In this document: positions 11,078-19,913 of the stretch, piece by piece
How positions within the stretch are numbered: position 1 is the stretch's first letter
How the letters are laid out: each line of letters begins with the position of its first letter
From: Pelagerythrobacter aerophilus
GTDB taxonomy: Bacteria > Pseudomonadota > Alphaproteobacteria > Sphingomonadales > Sphingomonadaceae
DNA length: 64,000 nt
Reading direction: 5' to 3'
Assembly (NCBI RefSeq): GCF_003581645.1
Contig: NZ_QXFK01000019.1
Coordinates: forward strand, 372,001-436,000
Notes under the pieces: model-generated
Database searches by the model: none
Seen by the model: only the letters and a program-made list of their open reading frames with translations
What the model was told of the DNA's origin: nothing
Made by a program: the position numbers and the translations under genes

Positions 11078-11974
11078 TTAGACCGCCTTCACCGCCTTGA
11101 ATTTGCGCCGCCCGAGCACCGCCGCGGCGGCAAGTCCGAACAGGATCGTCATCGGCGGGGCCGGCACCTGCGTACCGCTGGTGGTGCCGCCCGTGCTGGA
11201 GGACGTGCTCGAACTCGTCGAGCTGCTCGTGCTGGAGCTCGTGCTGCTCGAGGTGCTGCTGGATGTGCTGGTCGAGCTGCTGGTGCTCGTGCTGCTGGTG
11301 ATGTTCCCCGAGGTCGAGGTGCTGGTCGACACGTTGCCCGAAGTCGAAGTCGAGCTCCCCCCGGTGGACGTCGAGGTCGAGCTCCCCCCGGTCGAAGTGG
11401 ACGTCGAGCTGCCGCCCGACGACGTGGAGGTGGAACTGCCACCTGACGAGGTCGAGCTGCCGCCCGTCGAGGTCGAAGTCGAGCCGCCCGAAGTGGTCGA
11501 GGTGACCACGACATTGCCGCCGCTGCTGCTCCCGCCGCCGAAGAAGCCGCCGAAGAACCCTCCACCGAAACCGCCGAAGCCTCCGCTGCCGCCGATTACC
11601 GTCACACCGCCGCTGCTGCCGCCCGAAATGGGGGGCGCTGGCGGGAGCGGCACCGGCACCATCGCTACCTGATAGGCCGGTGGGCATTCCTCGTCATAGG
11701 CCGGCGCCGGCATGGCAGGCGCAGGTGCGGCCGGGCCGGTCGGCACACATTCCACCTCGCGCTCCACCACGCGGCGCTTGCGCCGTTCCTCGGGCACCGC
11801 GCGCTTCACGATCTTGGGTGATTCCTTGATGTAGCGCACCGGCTGCGTCTTGTCCGACTTGTACGACGGCGCGTCGGTGATCTGCTTCTCGGCCACGTGG
11901 ACCGCGCCGCCTGCGAGCAGCGCGCCGCCGACCGCAGTCACGGACAGTTTCGCCAGAGCCATCTTTACCGACAT
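11078..11974 (-). CDS. Ser/Thr/Gly-repeat surface protein with PEP-CTERM-like sorting tail
   Basis: A 298-residue exported protein. An N-terminal hydrophobic segment (about residues 5-25) serves as signal or anchor; a basic stretch (RRKRRVVEREVEC) and a Pro/Gly-rich region follow. Residues about 150-265 are almost entirely Ser, Thr and Gly in imperfect tandem units such as GGSSTSTS. The C-terminus reads VPAPP, then a hydrophobic helix (LFGLAAAAVLG), then a basic RRK cluster: the tripartite layout of PEP-CTERM sorting signals, in which VPAP variants occur. Proteins of this type are processed by exosortases and associate with exopolysaccharide. No exosortase gene is in the window, so the sorting route is inference. 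The repeats make the opposite strand falsely open. Confidence 0.75.
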   Translation of the reverse strand: MSVKMALAKLSVTAVGGALLAGGAVHVAEKQITDAPSYKSDKTQPVRYIKESPKIVKRAVPEERRKRRVVEREVECVPTGPAAPAPAMPAPAYDEECPPAYQVAMVPVPLPPAPPISGGSSGGVTVIGGSGGFGGFGGGFFGGFFGGGSSSGGNVVVTSTTSGGSTSTSTGGSSTSSGGSSTSTSSGGSSTSTSTGGSSTSTSTGGSSTSTSGNVSTSTSTSGNITSSTSTSSSTSTSSSTSSSTSSSTSSSTSSSTSSSTGGTTSGTQVPAPPMTILFGLAAAAVLGRRKFKAVKAV

Positions 11975-12186
11975 GACAGGTTCTCTCGTTGCCTCGGAGC
12001 TCCGGCAGCCGGCGAACCCGGCCCCAGACCGCTCCTTGTCATGCCATGGGAACCCAACGCGGCTAACGCGGCAATCGTTTTAACCACTTTTCGGAAGCCG
12101 CAGCGGAAGAAAACCGGCCAAAATCCGCGGACAGGCGCGACTTGTCCCGCGTTGGGGCGAAAACCGCGGAATTCCTTGCGTTCGCG

Positions 12187-13224
12187 TTAGGGGTTTTCGT
12201 CGAACAAGCCTGACTGCGCGCCCTTGGGCGGTTTCATTTCCAGATGGGTCCAGCCCGATTCGTTGAGGCAGCGCCCGCGCGCCGTGCGGGCCACCAGGCC
12301 GAGCTGGATCAGATACGGCTCGATCACTTCCTCGACCGTGTCGCGTGGCTCCGAGAGCCCCGCTGCGAGCGTCTCCACACCCACAGGGCCGCCGCGATAG
12401 GTCGTCGCGATCATGGTCAGATAGCGCCGGTCCATCGCATCGAGGCCGAGCCGATCGATCTCCAGCCGGGTGAGCGCCTCATCGGCAACCTTGCGCGTCA
12501 CCACGCCGTCGCCCGCGACGTGCGCGAAGTCGCGCACGCGCCGCAGCAGCCGTCCGGCGACGCGCGGGGTGCCGCGGCTCCGACGGGCGATCTCGCGTGC
12601 GCCCGCTGGGTCGATGTCCATCCCCAGCAGCCGCGCGCCGCGTGTGACGACGAGGTCGAGCTCCTCGTGGGTATAGAAGTTGAGCCGCACGGGGATGCCG
12701 AACCGGTCACGCAGCGGCGTGGTCAGCAGTCCCTGCCGCGTGGTCGCGCCGACCAGCGTGAAGGGCGACAGGTCGATCCGCACGCTGCGCGCCGAGGGGC
12801 CTTCGCCGATGATGAGATCGAGCGCGCGGTCCTCCATCGCCGGATAGAGCACTTCCTCGACCACCGGATTGAGCCGGTGGATCTCGTCGATGAACAGCAC
12901 GTCGTGCGGCTCGAGATTGGTCAGCAGCGCGGCGAGATCGCCCGCCTTGGCGATGACCGGTCCGCTGGTAGCGCGGAAACCCACGCCCAACTCCTTGGCG
13001 ACGATCTGCGCCAGCGTCGTCTTGCCGAGGCCGGGTGGGCCGAAGAACAGCACATGGTCCATCGCCTCTTCGCGCGACCGCGCGCTCTCGATGAATACGC
13101 GCAGGTTCTCTCGCGCCGCCTCCTGCCCGATGAACTCGCCGAGCGATTTCGGCCGCAGAGCGGCGTCCACGTCCCCGCTCTGGCGCTCGGGCGCGGTCAG
13201 CCGGTCGGGATCGTCGAGGTTCAC
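12187..13224 (-). CDS. ruvB: Holliday junction branch migration ATPase RuvB
   Basis: The hexameric AAA+ motor that drives branch migration with RuvA. The product is 345 residues. Walker [10 protein letters not shown] is at residues 62-70, Walker B and neighbouring IDEIHRL about 110, sensor/arginine-finger region GATTRQG, and a C-terminal winged helix. The start is GTG 13224: it follows GGGAGGGG and overlaps the TGA of the DoxX gene (GTGA), and [10 protein letters not shown] fits the family N-terminus; longer upstream reading would run into DoxX. Operon order is ruvA-doxX-ruvB, so RuvB is probably translated by coupling. Confidence 0.95.
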   Translation of the reverse strand: MNLDDPDRLTAPERQSGDVDAALRPKSLGEFIGQEAARENLRVFIESARSREEAMDHVLFFGPPGLGKTTLAQIVAKELGVGFRATSGPVIAKAGDLAALLTNLEPHDVLFIDEIHRLNPVVEEVLYPAMEDRALDLIIGEGPSARSVRIDLSPFTLVGATTRQGLLTTPLRDRFGIPVRLNFYTHEELDLVVTRGARLLGMDIDPAGAREIARRSRGTPRVAGRLLRRVRDFAHVAGDGVVTRKVADEALTRLEIDRLGLDAMDRRYLTMIATTYRGGPVGVETLAAGLSEPRDTVEEVIEPYLIQLGLVARTARGRCLNESGWTHLEMKPPKGAQSGLFDENP

Positions 13225-13637
13225 CGGCCCCTCCCGAAGAACCTGTCGAGACCGAACTTGCCCGATCCCGACGCCGCGAAATGCAGCCCCAGGAACACCA
13301 GCACGATCGCCGGCCACCAGCCGCGAAACGGCTCGTTCACATGCACCATGACGACCGCGACGGCGAAGTTGGCAGCGACCAGCAACCCGGCCCAGCGAGT
13401 CAGCAGGCCCACGACCAACAGCGCGCCGCAGCCGAACTGAACGGCGACCGAGAACGGCGCGAGCAACCACGGCAAGGGAAAGCCGAACTGGTCCAGGAAC
13501 TGCACGAACTCGTTCATACGGGCGCGGCTGGTCACGTTGTCCCAGGTCTCGTGCATCAGGAAGCCGCCGGTCAGCGCGCGCAGGCCGAACAAGGTGAGGT
13601 CGCTCCAGCGGGAGAGATGGCCGAGTGCGAGCTTCAC
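13221..13637 (-). CDS. DoxX family membrane protein
   Basis: A 138-residue inner-membrane protein with four hydrophobic segments and the DoxX-family layout ([10 protein letters not shown] near the N-terminus, [18 protein letters not shown] centrally, [19 protein letters not shown] at the end). DoxX proteins are linked to quinone-related or redox membrane functions, poorly defined. Start is GTG 13637, overlapping the ruvA stop by four bases; its own stop overlaps the ruvB start the same way. It is therefore embedded in the ruv operon. A recombination role is not supported by its sequence; co-expression is the visible fact. Confidence 0.88.
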   Translation of the reverse strand: MKLALGHLSRWSDLTLFGLRALTGGFLMHETWDNVTSRARMNEFVQFLDQFGFPLPWLLAPFSVAVQFGCGALLVVGLLTRWAGLLVAANFAVAVVMVHVNEPFRGWWPAIVLVFLGLHFAASGSGKFGLDRFFGRGR

Positions 13638-14236
13638 CCCGCCGCCCTCTTCAGCGCGACGCGGATCAGGTCGCTTTCGCTGGCGTCTTCGCCCAGCTCG
13701 CCCTGCGCGGCGGCGACCGCGCGGGCGGCGACGGCGGGTTTGAAGCCGAGGTTTTCGAGCGCCGAGACCGCATCAGCGCTCGCTCCGCCTGCGGGGGTGA
13801 CCGGCACGGCGCCGACCCCGCCACCGCCCGGCAGCGCGCCTGCCTTGTCCTTCAATTCGTTGACGATCCGGCTCGCCAGTTTCGGGCCTACACCCTGCGC
13901 GCGCGCGACCATCGCGGCGTCGCCGCCCGCGCAGGCGGCCTGCAGTTCACCGGTCGAGAGCGCAGAGAGGATCGCCAGCGCGACTTTGCTGCCCACGCCC
14001 TGTACCTGGGTCAGCAGGCGGAACCAGTCGCGCTCGGCGCCTTCCGCGAAGCCGAGCAGGCGCATGTCGTTCTCGCTCACCTGCAGATCGGTATAGACCG
14101 TGCAGGCCTCGCCCACATCGCCCAGCGCAGCGAGAGTCTTCGACGAGCAGTGGACGAGATAGCCGACGCCCCCGACGTCGATCACCGCCCAGTCCGCGCC
14201 GGTTTCGTCGAGCAGGCCCTTCAGCTTCGCAATCAT
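13634..14236 (-). CDS. ruvA: Holliday junction DNA-binding protein RuvA
   Basis: Tetrameric junction-recognition subunit of RuvAB, 200 residues, typical length. The N-terminal OB-fold begins [13 protein letters not shown], the helix-hairpin-helix motifs include [13 protein letters not shown] and [13 protein letters not shown], and the C-terminal RuvB-binding domain is present ([11 protein letters not shown]). ATG 14236 was chosen because the family N-terminus starts there and an AGGA lies upstream. The gene heads the ruvA-doxX-ruvB operon and diverges from aroC; no ruvC is in the window. Confidence 0.95.
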   Translation of the reverse strand: MIAKLKGLLDETGADWAVIDVGGVGYLVHCSSKTLAALGDVGEACTVYTDLQVSENDMRLLGFAEGAERDWFRLLTQVQGVGSKVALAILSALSTGELQAACAGGDAAMVARAQGVGPKLASRIVNELKDKAGALPGGGGVGAVPVTPAGGASADAVSALENLGFKPAVAARAVAAAQGELGEDASESDLIRVALKRAAG

Positions 14237-14335
14237 GCTTTGTTCCTGCCGGTGAAAGCCGGGCGCGTCCAGTGCCCTTCGTAGCGCATCCGCAGCTTTC
14301 GCCGAGAGACGGACTATTGCGCGCCCAAGGAAAGC

Positions 14336-14363
14336 GTGTCTCGACTGCGCTCGACACGAACGG
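14336..14363. repeat. Short intergenic palindromic repeat (REP-like)
   Basis: GTGTCTCGA, a CTGCGC loop and TCGACAC, followed by GAACGG, form an imperfect hairpin in the aroC upstream region. Closely similar elements ending in GAACGG recur in sphingomonad genomes (recalled, not searched). Its copy at 43781 in this window has the same GAA-ending architecture. Confidence 0.5.
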
Positions 14364-14385
14364 CGCTTGGGGTATGACGAGGGCC

Positions 14386-15453
14386 ATGAGCTGGAACACA
14401 TTCGGGCGGGTCTTCCGCATGACGACCTGGGGGGAGAGCCACGGACCCGCGCTGGGCGCGCTGGTCGACGGGTGCCCGCCGGGGCTCGAGCTTTCCGAAC
14501 AGCAGATCCAGCCGTTCCTCGACGCGCGGCGGCCTGGGCAGTCGAAGTTCACCACCCAGCGGCAGGAGGCGGATCGGGTGAAGATCCTCTCCGGCACGTT
14601 CGAGGGCCGCACGACCGGCACCCCGATCTCGCTGATGATCGAGAATACCGATCAGCGCTCGAAGGACTATTCGGAAATCGCCGCCGCCTATCGCCCCGGC
14701 CATGCCGACTATGCCTACGACGCGAAGTACGGCCTGCGCGACTATCGCGGCGGCGGGCGCAGTTCGGCGCGCGAGACGGCGGCGCGGGTCGCGGCGGGCG
14801 CGGTGGCGCGGCTGGTGATCCCGGAAGTGACGATTACCGCTTATGTCGTCCAGATCGGCGACGACGCAATCGATCGCGAGGCGATGAATCTCGAAACGAT
14901 CGGAGACAATCCGTTCTTCTGCCCCGATAGCTGGGCGGCCAAGCGCTGGGAGGCACTGGTGGACCGGGCGCGCAAGGACGGCTCCAGCCTCGGCGCGGTG
15001 GTCGAATGCGTGGCCGAAGGGGTACCGGCGGGCTGGGGCGCGCCGATCTATGCCAAGCTCGACGCCGACCTCGCTTCCGCCATGATGGGAATCAACGCTG
15101 TCAAGGGCGTGGAGATCGGCGACGGGTTCGGTGCCGCCGCGCTGCGGGGCGAGGAGAACGCCGATCCGATGCGACCTGGCGAGAACGGGCCGGAGTTCGC
15201 CGCCAACCATGCCGGGGGCATCGCCGGCGGCATTGCGACCGGCCAGCCGGTGGTCTGCCGTGTCGCCTTCAAGCCGACCAGCTCGATCCTTACCCCGGTC
15301 GATTCGATCACCCGCGAAGGCGAGGCGACGCAAGTCCGCACCAAGGGCCGCCACGATCCCTGCGTCGGCATCCGCGGTACTCCGGTGGTCGCTGCGATGA
15401 TGGCGCTGGTGCTTGCCGACCATAAGCTGTTGCACCGGGCGCAATGCTCATGA
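14386..15453 (+). CDS. aroC: Chorismate synthase
   Basis: Last step of the shikimate pathway: 5-enolpyruvylshikimate-3-phosphate to chorismate, using reduced FMN; cytoplasmic, 355 residues. Family signatures visible are [20 protein letters not shown] near the N-terminus, the Arg-rich segment RPGHADY...[20 protein letters not shown], and the C-terminal RGRHDPC-like segment [19 protein letters not shown]. Start ATG 14386 fits [12 protein letters not shown], the usual N-terminus; ATG 14374 is an alternative. It diverges from ruvA. Supplies chorismate used by the fused PabB-PabC encoded at 41889. Confidence 0.96.
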   Translation: MSWNTFGRVFRMTTWGESHGPALGALVDGCPPGLELSEQQIQPFLDARRPGQSKFTTQRQEADRVKILSGTFEGRTTGTPISLMIENTDQRSKDYSEIAAAYRPGHADYAYDAKYGLRDYRGGGRSSARETAARVAAGAVARLVIPEVTITAYVVQIGDDAIDREAMNLETIGDNPFFCPDSWAAKRWEALVDRARKDGSSLGAVVECVAEGVPAGWGAPIYAKLDADLASAMMGINAVKGVEIGDGFGAAALRGEENADPMRPGENGPEFAANHAGGIAGGIATGQPVVCRVAFKPTSSILTPVDSITREGEATQVRTKGRHDPCVGIRGTPVVAAMMALVLADHKLLHRAQCS

Positions 15454-15594
15454 TGAGTCCGTTGCGCTTTTTGAAAGTTCCAGCACTGTGATCGATTATT
15501 CCGATGTTCGCAATCGCACAAAAACGCTTTTGTTGATCGTGCAGGACCTTATCTGAAGCCTCGAGTTTCACCCCAGAAAGAGGATTCACAACAG
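15454..15594 (+). promoter_or_regulatory. ahpC upstream region, candidate peroxide-responsive promoter
   Basis: This 141-base spacer is much more AT-rich than its neighbours. A possible promoter has GCTTTT as a weak -35, a 17-base spacer and TTATCT as -10, ending about 15555. An ATCG/CGAT dyad with a 7-base spacer lies upstream near 15500. A weak -35 with an upstream dyad would suit an OxyR-activated gene, but the dyad is short and this reading is tentative. Confidence 0.3.
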
Positions 15595-16161
15595 ATGGGT
15601 ATCATTGGCAGCACGATCCAACCGTTCAAGGCGACCGCCTTCCAGAAGGGCAAGGACTTCTTCGAGGTTTCCGACGAGGACCTGAAGGGCAAGTGGGCCG
15701 TGTTCTTCTTCTATCCGGCCGACTTTACGTTCGTCTGCCCGACCGAGCTCGAAGATCTCGGCGAGAAGTATCACCTGCTCCAGCAGATGGGCGTCGACGT
15801 CTATGCCGTGAGCACCGACACGCACTTCAGCCACAAGGCGTGGCACGACACGTCGGAGAAGATCGGCAAGCTCGAATACGCTTTCCTCGGCGACCAGAAC
15901 CACATCCTCGCCAACAACTTCGGCGTGCTGCGTGAAGGCGCCGGTCTCGCCGACCGTGCGACCTTCGTGGTCGATCCCGACGGCGTGATCCAGATCATGG
16001 AAATCACCTGCGAAGGCGTCGGCCGCAATGCCAACGAGCTGACCCGCAAGATCAAGGCGGCGCAGTACGTCCGCGAGAACCCGGGCCAGGTCTGCCCGGC
16101 GGCGTGGGAAGAAGGCAGCGAAACGCTGGCTCCCTCGCTCGATCTCGTCGGCAAGCTTTAA
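15595..16161 (+). CDS. ahpC: Alkyl hydroperoxide reductase subunit C (typical 2-Cys peroxiredoxin)
   Basis: Reduces H2O2 and organic hydroperoxides; cytoplasmic decamer recycled by AhpF. The product has 188 residues, the family's usual length. The peroxidatic Cys48 lies in FTFVCPTEL and the resolving Cys167 in [11 protein letters not shown]. The start follows an AGAGGA site. The gene is separated from ahpF by two strong hairpins and a repeat element, so the two are probably not read as one unbroken transcript at equal level. The AT-rich upstream spacer probably holds the regulated promoter. Confidence 0.97.
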   Translation: MGIIGSTIQPFKATAFQKGKDFFEVSDEDLKGKWAVFFFYPADFTFVCPTELEDLGEKYHLLQQMGVDVYAVSTDTHFSHKAWHDTSEKIGKLEYAFLGDQNHILANNFGVLREGAGLADRATFVVDPDGVIQIMEITCEGVGRNANELTRKIKAAQYVRENPGQVCPAAWEEGSETLAPSLDLVGKL

Positions 16162-16183
16162 GGCTTAGCCACCGAACACAGGC

Positions 16184-16203
16184 ACCCGGGCTTCGGCCCG
16201 GGT
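16184..16203 (+). terminator. Hairpin after ahpC (first)
   Basis: Perfect eight-base stem ACCCGGGC / GCCCGGGT closed by a TTCG tetraloop, 23 bases after the ahpC stop. There is no T-run, so it may act as an mRNA stabiliser or attenuator rather than a full terminator. Confidence 0.6.
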
Positions 16204-16210
16204 CACGTGG

Positions 16211-16250
16211 AAGGCCCGGGGCACCTCCCCCCTCCCCCGCCCCGGGCCTT
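16211..16250 (+). terminator. Hairpin after ahpC (second)
   Basis: A perfect twelve-base stem, AAGGCCCGGGGC (16211-16222) with GCCCCGGGCCTT (16239-16250), immediately after the TTCG hairpin. It also lacks a long T-run. Together the two hairpins form a tandem block between ahpC and ahpF. Confidence 0.65.
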
Positions 16251-16269
16251 CATACGCCGCGTCCTCCCC

Positions 16270-16381
16270 GTTATTGCGAGGAGCGCGAGCGATGAAACAA
16301 TCCATGACCCGAACGCGCCGTCGCATCGGCAGCCAGGTCGCATCGTGGATCGCGGCGCGCCCTTCGGCGGCTCGCAATGAC
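16270..16381. repeat. Intergenic inverted-repeat element, 'attgcgag' class
   Basis: A 112-base element with near-perfect inverted ends: GTTATTGCGAG at the left and CTCGCAATGAC at the right (one mismatch). Inside are GAGCGCGAGCGATGAAACAATCC-like and GTGGATCGCGGCGC-like half-sites. Elements of this form are widespread between genes in sphingomonads (recalled). It ends about 14 bases before the ahpF ribosome-binding site. Confidence 0.65.
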
Positions 16382-16406
16382 GGCTTACCGAATCAGGAGT
16401 TCACCC

Positions 16407-17993
16407 ATGCTCGACACCGCGATGAAGCAGCAGCTTAAGCAGTACCTCGCCAATCTGCGCGAGCCGATCGAGCTCGTCGCTTCCCTCGGCGACGATGCGA
16501 AGTCCGGTGAGACCCGCGCGCTCCTGATGGAAATCGCCGAGCTGCACGAGCATGTCTCGGCCCAGTTCGACGGAATGGACGAACGCAAGCCGAGCTTCAT
16601 CATCCGCCGCGCCCCCGATGCCGAGAAATGGGTCCGCTTCGCAGGCCTGCCGATGGGGCACGAGTTCACCTCGCTGGTGCTCGCGCTGCTCTGGGCCGGC
16701 GGCCATCCCCCTAAGGCCGATCCCGAAACCATCGCGGCGATCGAGCGGCTCGAGGGCGACTACAACTTCGAGATGTACTTCTCGCTGAGCTGCCACAATT
16801 GCCCCGACGTGGTGCAGGCGCTCACGCTGATGGCGCTGCTCAACCCGCGCATCACCGCGACGCTGATCGAAGGCGGCACCTTCAAGGACGAGGTCGAGGC
16901 ACGCGATGTGATGGCGGTGCCAGCGACGTTCCTGAACGGCGAGCCGTTCTTCAACGGCAAGATGAGCCTGGAGGACGTGCTGGCGAAGCTCGACACCGGC
17001 GCCGGCGAGCGCCAGGCCGCCAAGCTGGCCGAGAAGGAACCGTTCGAAGTGCTGGTGGTCGGCGGCGGCCCCGCCGGCGCCTCTGCGGCGATCTACACCG
17101 CGCGCAAGGGCTTCTCCACCGGCATCGCCGCAGAACGCTTCGGCGGCCAGCTCCACGACACGCTCGGGATCGAGAACCTGACCGGCACGACCTATACCGA
17201 AGGTCCCAAGCTGGCGGCGCAGCTCGAAAGCCATGTCGGTGAATACGAGATCGACCTGATGGACCGCCTGCAGGCGGAGAAGCTGATTCCCGCCTCGCAG
17301 CCGGGCGGCCTGCACGAGGTCGTGTTCGCCAACGGCGCCTCGCTCAAGACGCGTTCGCTGATCCTCGCGACCGGCGCGCGCTGGCGCAATCTCGGCGTGC
17401 CGGGCGAAGCCGAATACCGCAACAAGGGCGTGGCCTATTGCCCGCACTGCGACGGCCCGCTGTTCAAGGGCAAGCGCATCGCGGTGATCGGCGGCGGCAA
17501 CTCGGGCGTCGAGGCGGCGATCGATCTCGCCAAGATCGTCGACCATGTCACCGTGATCGAGTTCGACACCAAGCTGCGCGCCGACGAAGTGCTGCAGGCC
17601 AAGCTGCGCAGCATGGACAATGTCGAGGTCTTCACCAACGCGCAGACGACCGAGATCACCGGCGACGGGAGCCGCGTGAACGGTCTCGTCTACAAGGACC
17701 GCGCGAGCGGCGAGGAGCACCGCGTCGAGCTGGCGGGCGTGTTCGTCCAGATCGGGCTGGTGCCCAACACCGAGTGGCTCAAGGACAGCGGCCTCGGCCT
17801 GAGCAAGTTCGGCGAGATCGAAATCGACGGCGACGCGGCGACCAATCTGCCCGGCGTGTTCGCCGCGGGCGACTGCACGACCGTGCCCTACAAGCAGATC
17901 GTGATCGCCATGGGCGAGGGCTCCAAGGCGGCGCTGAGCGCTTTCGACTACCTGATCCGCAACGAACCGGTGGCGGTGGCCGAGGCAGCCTGA
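16407..17993 (+). CDS. ahpF: Alkyl hydroperoxide reductase subunit F
   Basis: NADH-dependent flavoprotein that reduces AhpC. The 528 residues show the expected layout: an N-terminal tandem thioredoxin-fold domain with redox pair Cys129/Cys132 (SCHNCPDV) and a thioredoxin-reductase-like part with FAD motif [11 protein letters not shown] (about residue 220), active pair Cys345/Cys348 (YCPHCDGP), NAD motif [14 protein letters not shown], and the C-terminal FAAGDCT motif. ATG 16407 was chosen because an AGGAG lies just before it; upstream frame extension would read into the repeat element. Confidence 0.96.
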   Translation: MLDTAMKQQLKQYLANLREPIELVASLGDDAKSGETRALLMEIAELHEHVSAQFDGMDERKPSFIIRRAPDAEKWVRFAGLPMGHEFTSLVLALLWAGGHPPKADPETIAAIERLEGDYNFEMYFSLSCHNCPDVVQALTLMALLNPRITATLIEGGTFKDEVEARDVMAVPATFLNGEPFFNGKMSLEDVLAKLDTGAGERQAAKLAEKEPFEVLVVGGGPAGASAAIYTARKGFSTGIAAERFGGQLHDTLGIENLTGTTYTEGPKLAAQLESHVGEYEIDLMDRLQAEKLIPASQPGGLHEVVFANGASLKTRSLILATGARWRNLGVPGEAEYRNKGVAYCPHCDGPLFKGKRIAVIGGGNSGVEAAIDLAKIVDHVTVIEFDTKLRADEVLQAKLRSMDNVEVFTNAQTTEITGDGSRVNGLVYKDRASGEEHRVELAGVFVQIGLVPNTEWLKDSGLGLSKFGEIEIDGDAATNLPGVFAAGDCTTVPYKQIVIAMGEGSKAALSAFDYLIRNEPVAVAEAA

Positions 17994-18010
17994 GCGCCCT
18001 CGCCACCACC

Positions 18011-18089
18011 GTCATCCCAGCGAAAGCTGGGATCGCGTGCAGTGAGGTGCGACCTGGCATAGACCGACCCCAGCGTGCGATGGGATGAC
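18011..18089. repeat. Intergenic palindromic element, 'gtcatccca' class
   Basis: Ends GTCATCCCA (18011-18019) and TGGGATGAC (18081-18089) are perfect inverted repeats. The left end itself folds as ATCCCAGC-GAAA-GCTGGGAT. The element lies between convergent ahpF and smr, where it may also act as a bidirectional terminator. Elements of this sequence are typical of sphingomonad intergenic space (recalled). Confidence 0.65.
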
Positions 18090-18119
18090 AGAAGGGGGGA
18101 AACGCGCGCCCCGTCCGGG

Positions 18120-18701
18120 TCATCTCCGCCGCTTCAGCACCAAGTAGAGCGCACCGTCGCCTCCGTGGCGGCGGTGCGCTTTTCGTATGGCGGCGATGTC
18201 GGATCCGTGCGGGCCGGCGGCGAGCCAGTCGAGGATCTTCGCCCGGATAGCACCGCGGCGGCTGCCGCGGTCGGCGGCGTCGACCGGGCGCGGCTTGCCG
18301 GCGATCAACAGGATCACCCGGGCGCCCATGGCCTTGGCCTGAAACAGTCCGCTCTCGAGCCGCGCATGCGCCGCATCGAGCGTATGGCCGTGCAGGTCGA
18401 GCGTGAAGTCGGGTGCCACGCTGCCCGCTTTGAAGCGCCGCTCCCAATGCGAATCGAGTCCATCCTCCACCTTGGCGGGAGGGGCACTCGCCAGAGGTCG
18501 TTGAAGAGGTACAGGCGGCGTTCCCGGCGTTAGCGGTTTGGTGGATTTGGCCGGCGGTTTCGGAGGCGCTTTGGCCTGAGGCTTCGGGTCGGCGGGCACG
18601 GTCCCTGCCCGGGGGCGGAGAGGATGCAGCGGCGTCACGGTGGCGGCGAGGCGTTCCCACGCCGCCTTCTCCGCCTCGCTCAATCCGCGCGGCGCGCTCA
18701 T
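18120..18701 (-). CDS. Smr/MutS2 C-terminal domain protein
   Basis: A 193-residue protein. The N-terminal third is basic and Pro/Lys/Ala-rich, low complexity and probably disordered; residues about 95-193 form a Smr domain with the LDLHGHTLDAAHARLE motif and later GSRRGAIRAKI and GDGALYLVLKRR. Smr domains bind or nick branched nucleic acids or RNA; the role of stand-alone bacterial versions is poorly defined. ATG 18701 overlaps the mltA stop as ATGA, so the gene is coupled to mltA as its downstream partner. That pairing is common in alphaproteobacteria (recalled). Confidence 0.88.
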   Translation of the reverse strand: MSAPRGLSEAEKAAWERLAATVTPLHPLRPRAGTVPADPKPQAKAPPKPPAKSTKPLTPGTPPVPLQRPLASAPPAKVEDGLDSHWERRFKAGSVAPDFTLDLHGHTLDAAHARLESGLFQAKAMGARVILLIAGKPRPVDAADRGSRRGAIRAKILDWLAAGPHGSDIAAIRKAHRRHGGDGALYLVLKRRR

Positions 18702-19885
18702 CGCCCGTGGAGGCGCGCGACGGTCCCCTTCGGCAGCAGCACCAGCGCCTGGCCGCGCGCGCTCATACCGCCAGCGATCCGCCGTGCATCCTCGCCAGCA
18801 CCCCAGAACGTATCGAAGCGGTTGGCGCCCTTGATCGCCCCCCCGGTGTCCTGCGCGACCCACAGCCCGCCGGCCTCGGGCCGGTCGACCTGGAGCCACA
18901 CCGGCGCGCCATAGGGAACGAAGGCGGGATCGACCGCGACGGAGCTTTCGCGCCGCACAGGCACGCCGAGCGAACCGAGCGGGCCGTCGCCCTTCAGCTC
19001 CTGGAAGAAGATCCAGCTCTTGTTGAGCCGCATGAGGTCGCGGCCTTCTTCCGGGTGCTTGTGGATATAGGCCATGATGCCCTGCATCGAGCCCGAGTAC
19101 TGGCCCGGCCCGTCGCCGATCAGTCCGCGCTCGCGCATGACGCGGCCCACGCCGACGTATTCGCGCCCGTTCTGCCCGGCATAGCCGATCCGCATAACGC
19201 TGCCGTCCGGCGCGACGAGGCGCCCCGAGCCCTGGATCTGCAGGAAGAAGAATTCCACCGGATCAGCCACCCAGGCAATCTCCAACCCGCGGCCCGCGAG
19301 CGCCCCAGCCTCAATCTGCGCCCGGTCGTAATAGAGCGTGAATTTGCCGCTCTCGTCGTAACGGCCGAGCGGCGGGCGGCCGGTGCGCTCGCTTGCGGGT
19401 ACGTCCTCTGGCCAGGCGCGGACAAGGTCGGGCGGCATGGCATAGACCGGCACGTCGTAGCCGGGGATGCGCGTCCGGCTGCCGCGGATTTCCGGTTCGA
19501 AGTAGCCCGTGGCGAAAGCCGCGCCGTCACCGACACGGGCAGTTTCGAAGTACTGCTGGAAGAATTCATGTCCACGGCCCGGAGCCCAGGTGCTCACCGC
19601 ACCACAGGCCGGACGCCAGTCGTCCGGGCGGGTCAGTCCGCTCGCATCGGGACGGGTCAGCAGCCAGCGGCAGCTTTCACGGAACGAGGCGAGCGCCATG
19701 TCGGCATCAGCGGCGCGCAGACCGAGCGAACCCACGTTGGGGCCGGCAGCGACTCCGGCAAGGGCGGCGCTGGTCACACCGGCGGGCGGCGCGGCCGGGC
19801 CGGAAGGGCGTGGTCCTCCCCCCTGAGGCACAATCGTACAGCCGGTTATCAGGGCCAGCGCGGCCAGTATCCCCCAGCGGCGCAT
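18698..19885 (-). CDS. mltA: Membrane-bound lytic murein transglycosylase A (lipoprotein)
   Basis: Cleaves peptidoglycan glycan strands to 1,6-anhydromuropeptides at the outer membrane's inner face. The product has 395 residues and begins with a lipoprotein signal whose lipobox is LITGC (Cys16). The MltA domain (about residues 110-270; FATGYFEPEI) is followed by the 3D domain (DGSVMRIGYAGQNGREYVGVG, then FVPYG and DTGGAIKGANRFD). ATG 19885 follows GGGAGGGA and gives a proper lipoprotein leader. Upstream is the Tim44-domain gene, downstream the coupled smr. Confidence 0.94.
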   Translation of the reverse strand: MRRWGILAALALITGCTIVPQGGGPRPSGPAAPPAGVTSAALAGVAAGPNVGSLGLRAADADMALASFRESCRWLLTRPDASGLTRPDDWRPACGAVSTWAPGRGHEFFQQYFETARVGDGAAFATGYFEPEIRGSRTRIPGYDVPVYAMPPDLVRAWPEDVPASERTGRPPLGRYDESGKFTLYYDRAQIEAGALAGRGLEIAWVADPVEFFFLQIQGSGRLVAPDGSVMRIGYAGQNGREYVGVGRVMRERGLIGDGPGQYSGSMQGIMAYIHKHPEEGRDLMRLNKSWIFFQELKGDGPLGSLGVPVRRESSVAVDPAFVPYGAPVWLQVDRPEAGGLWVAQDTGGAIKGANRFDTFWGAGEDARRIAGGMSARGQALVLLPKGTVARLHGR

Positions 19886-19913
19886 GCGCGGTCCCTCCCC
19901 TTTATGCCTGCAA

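Noticed and set aside
11097-11672. Plus-strand Leu/Val/Glu/Pro repeat frame
   Set aside because: It is the complement of the Ser/Thr/Gly repeats; its regular ELPPVEVDV-like pattern is an artefact of those codons.
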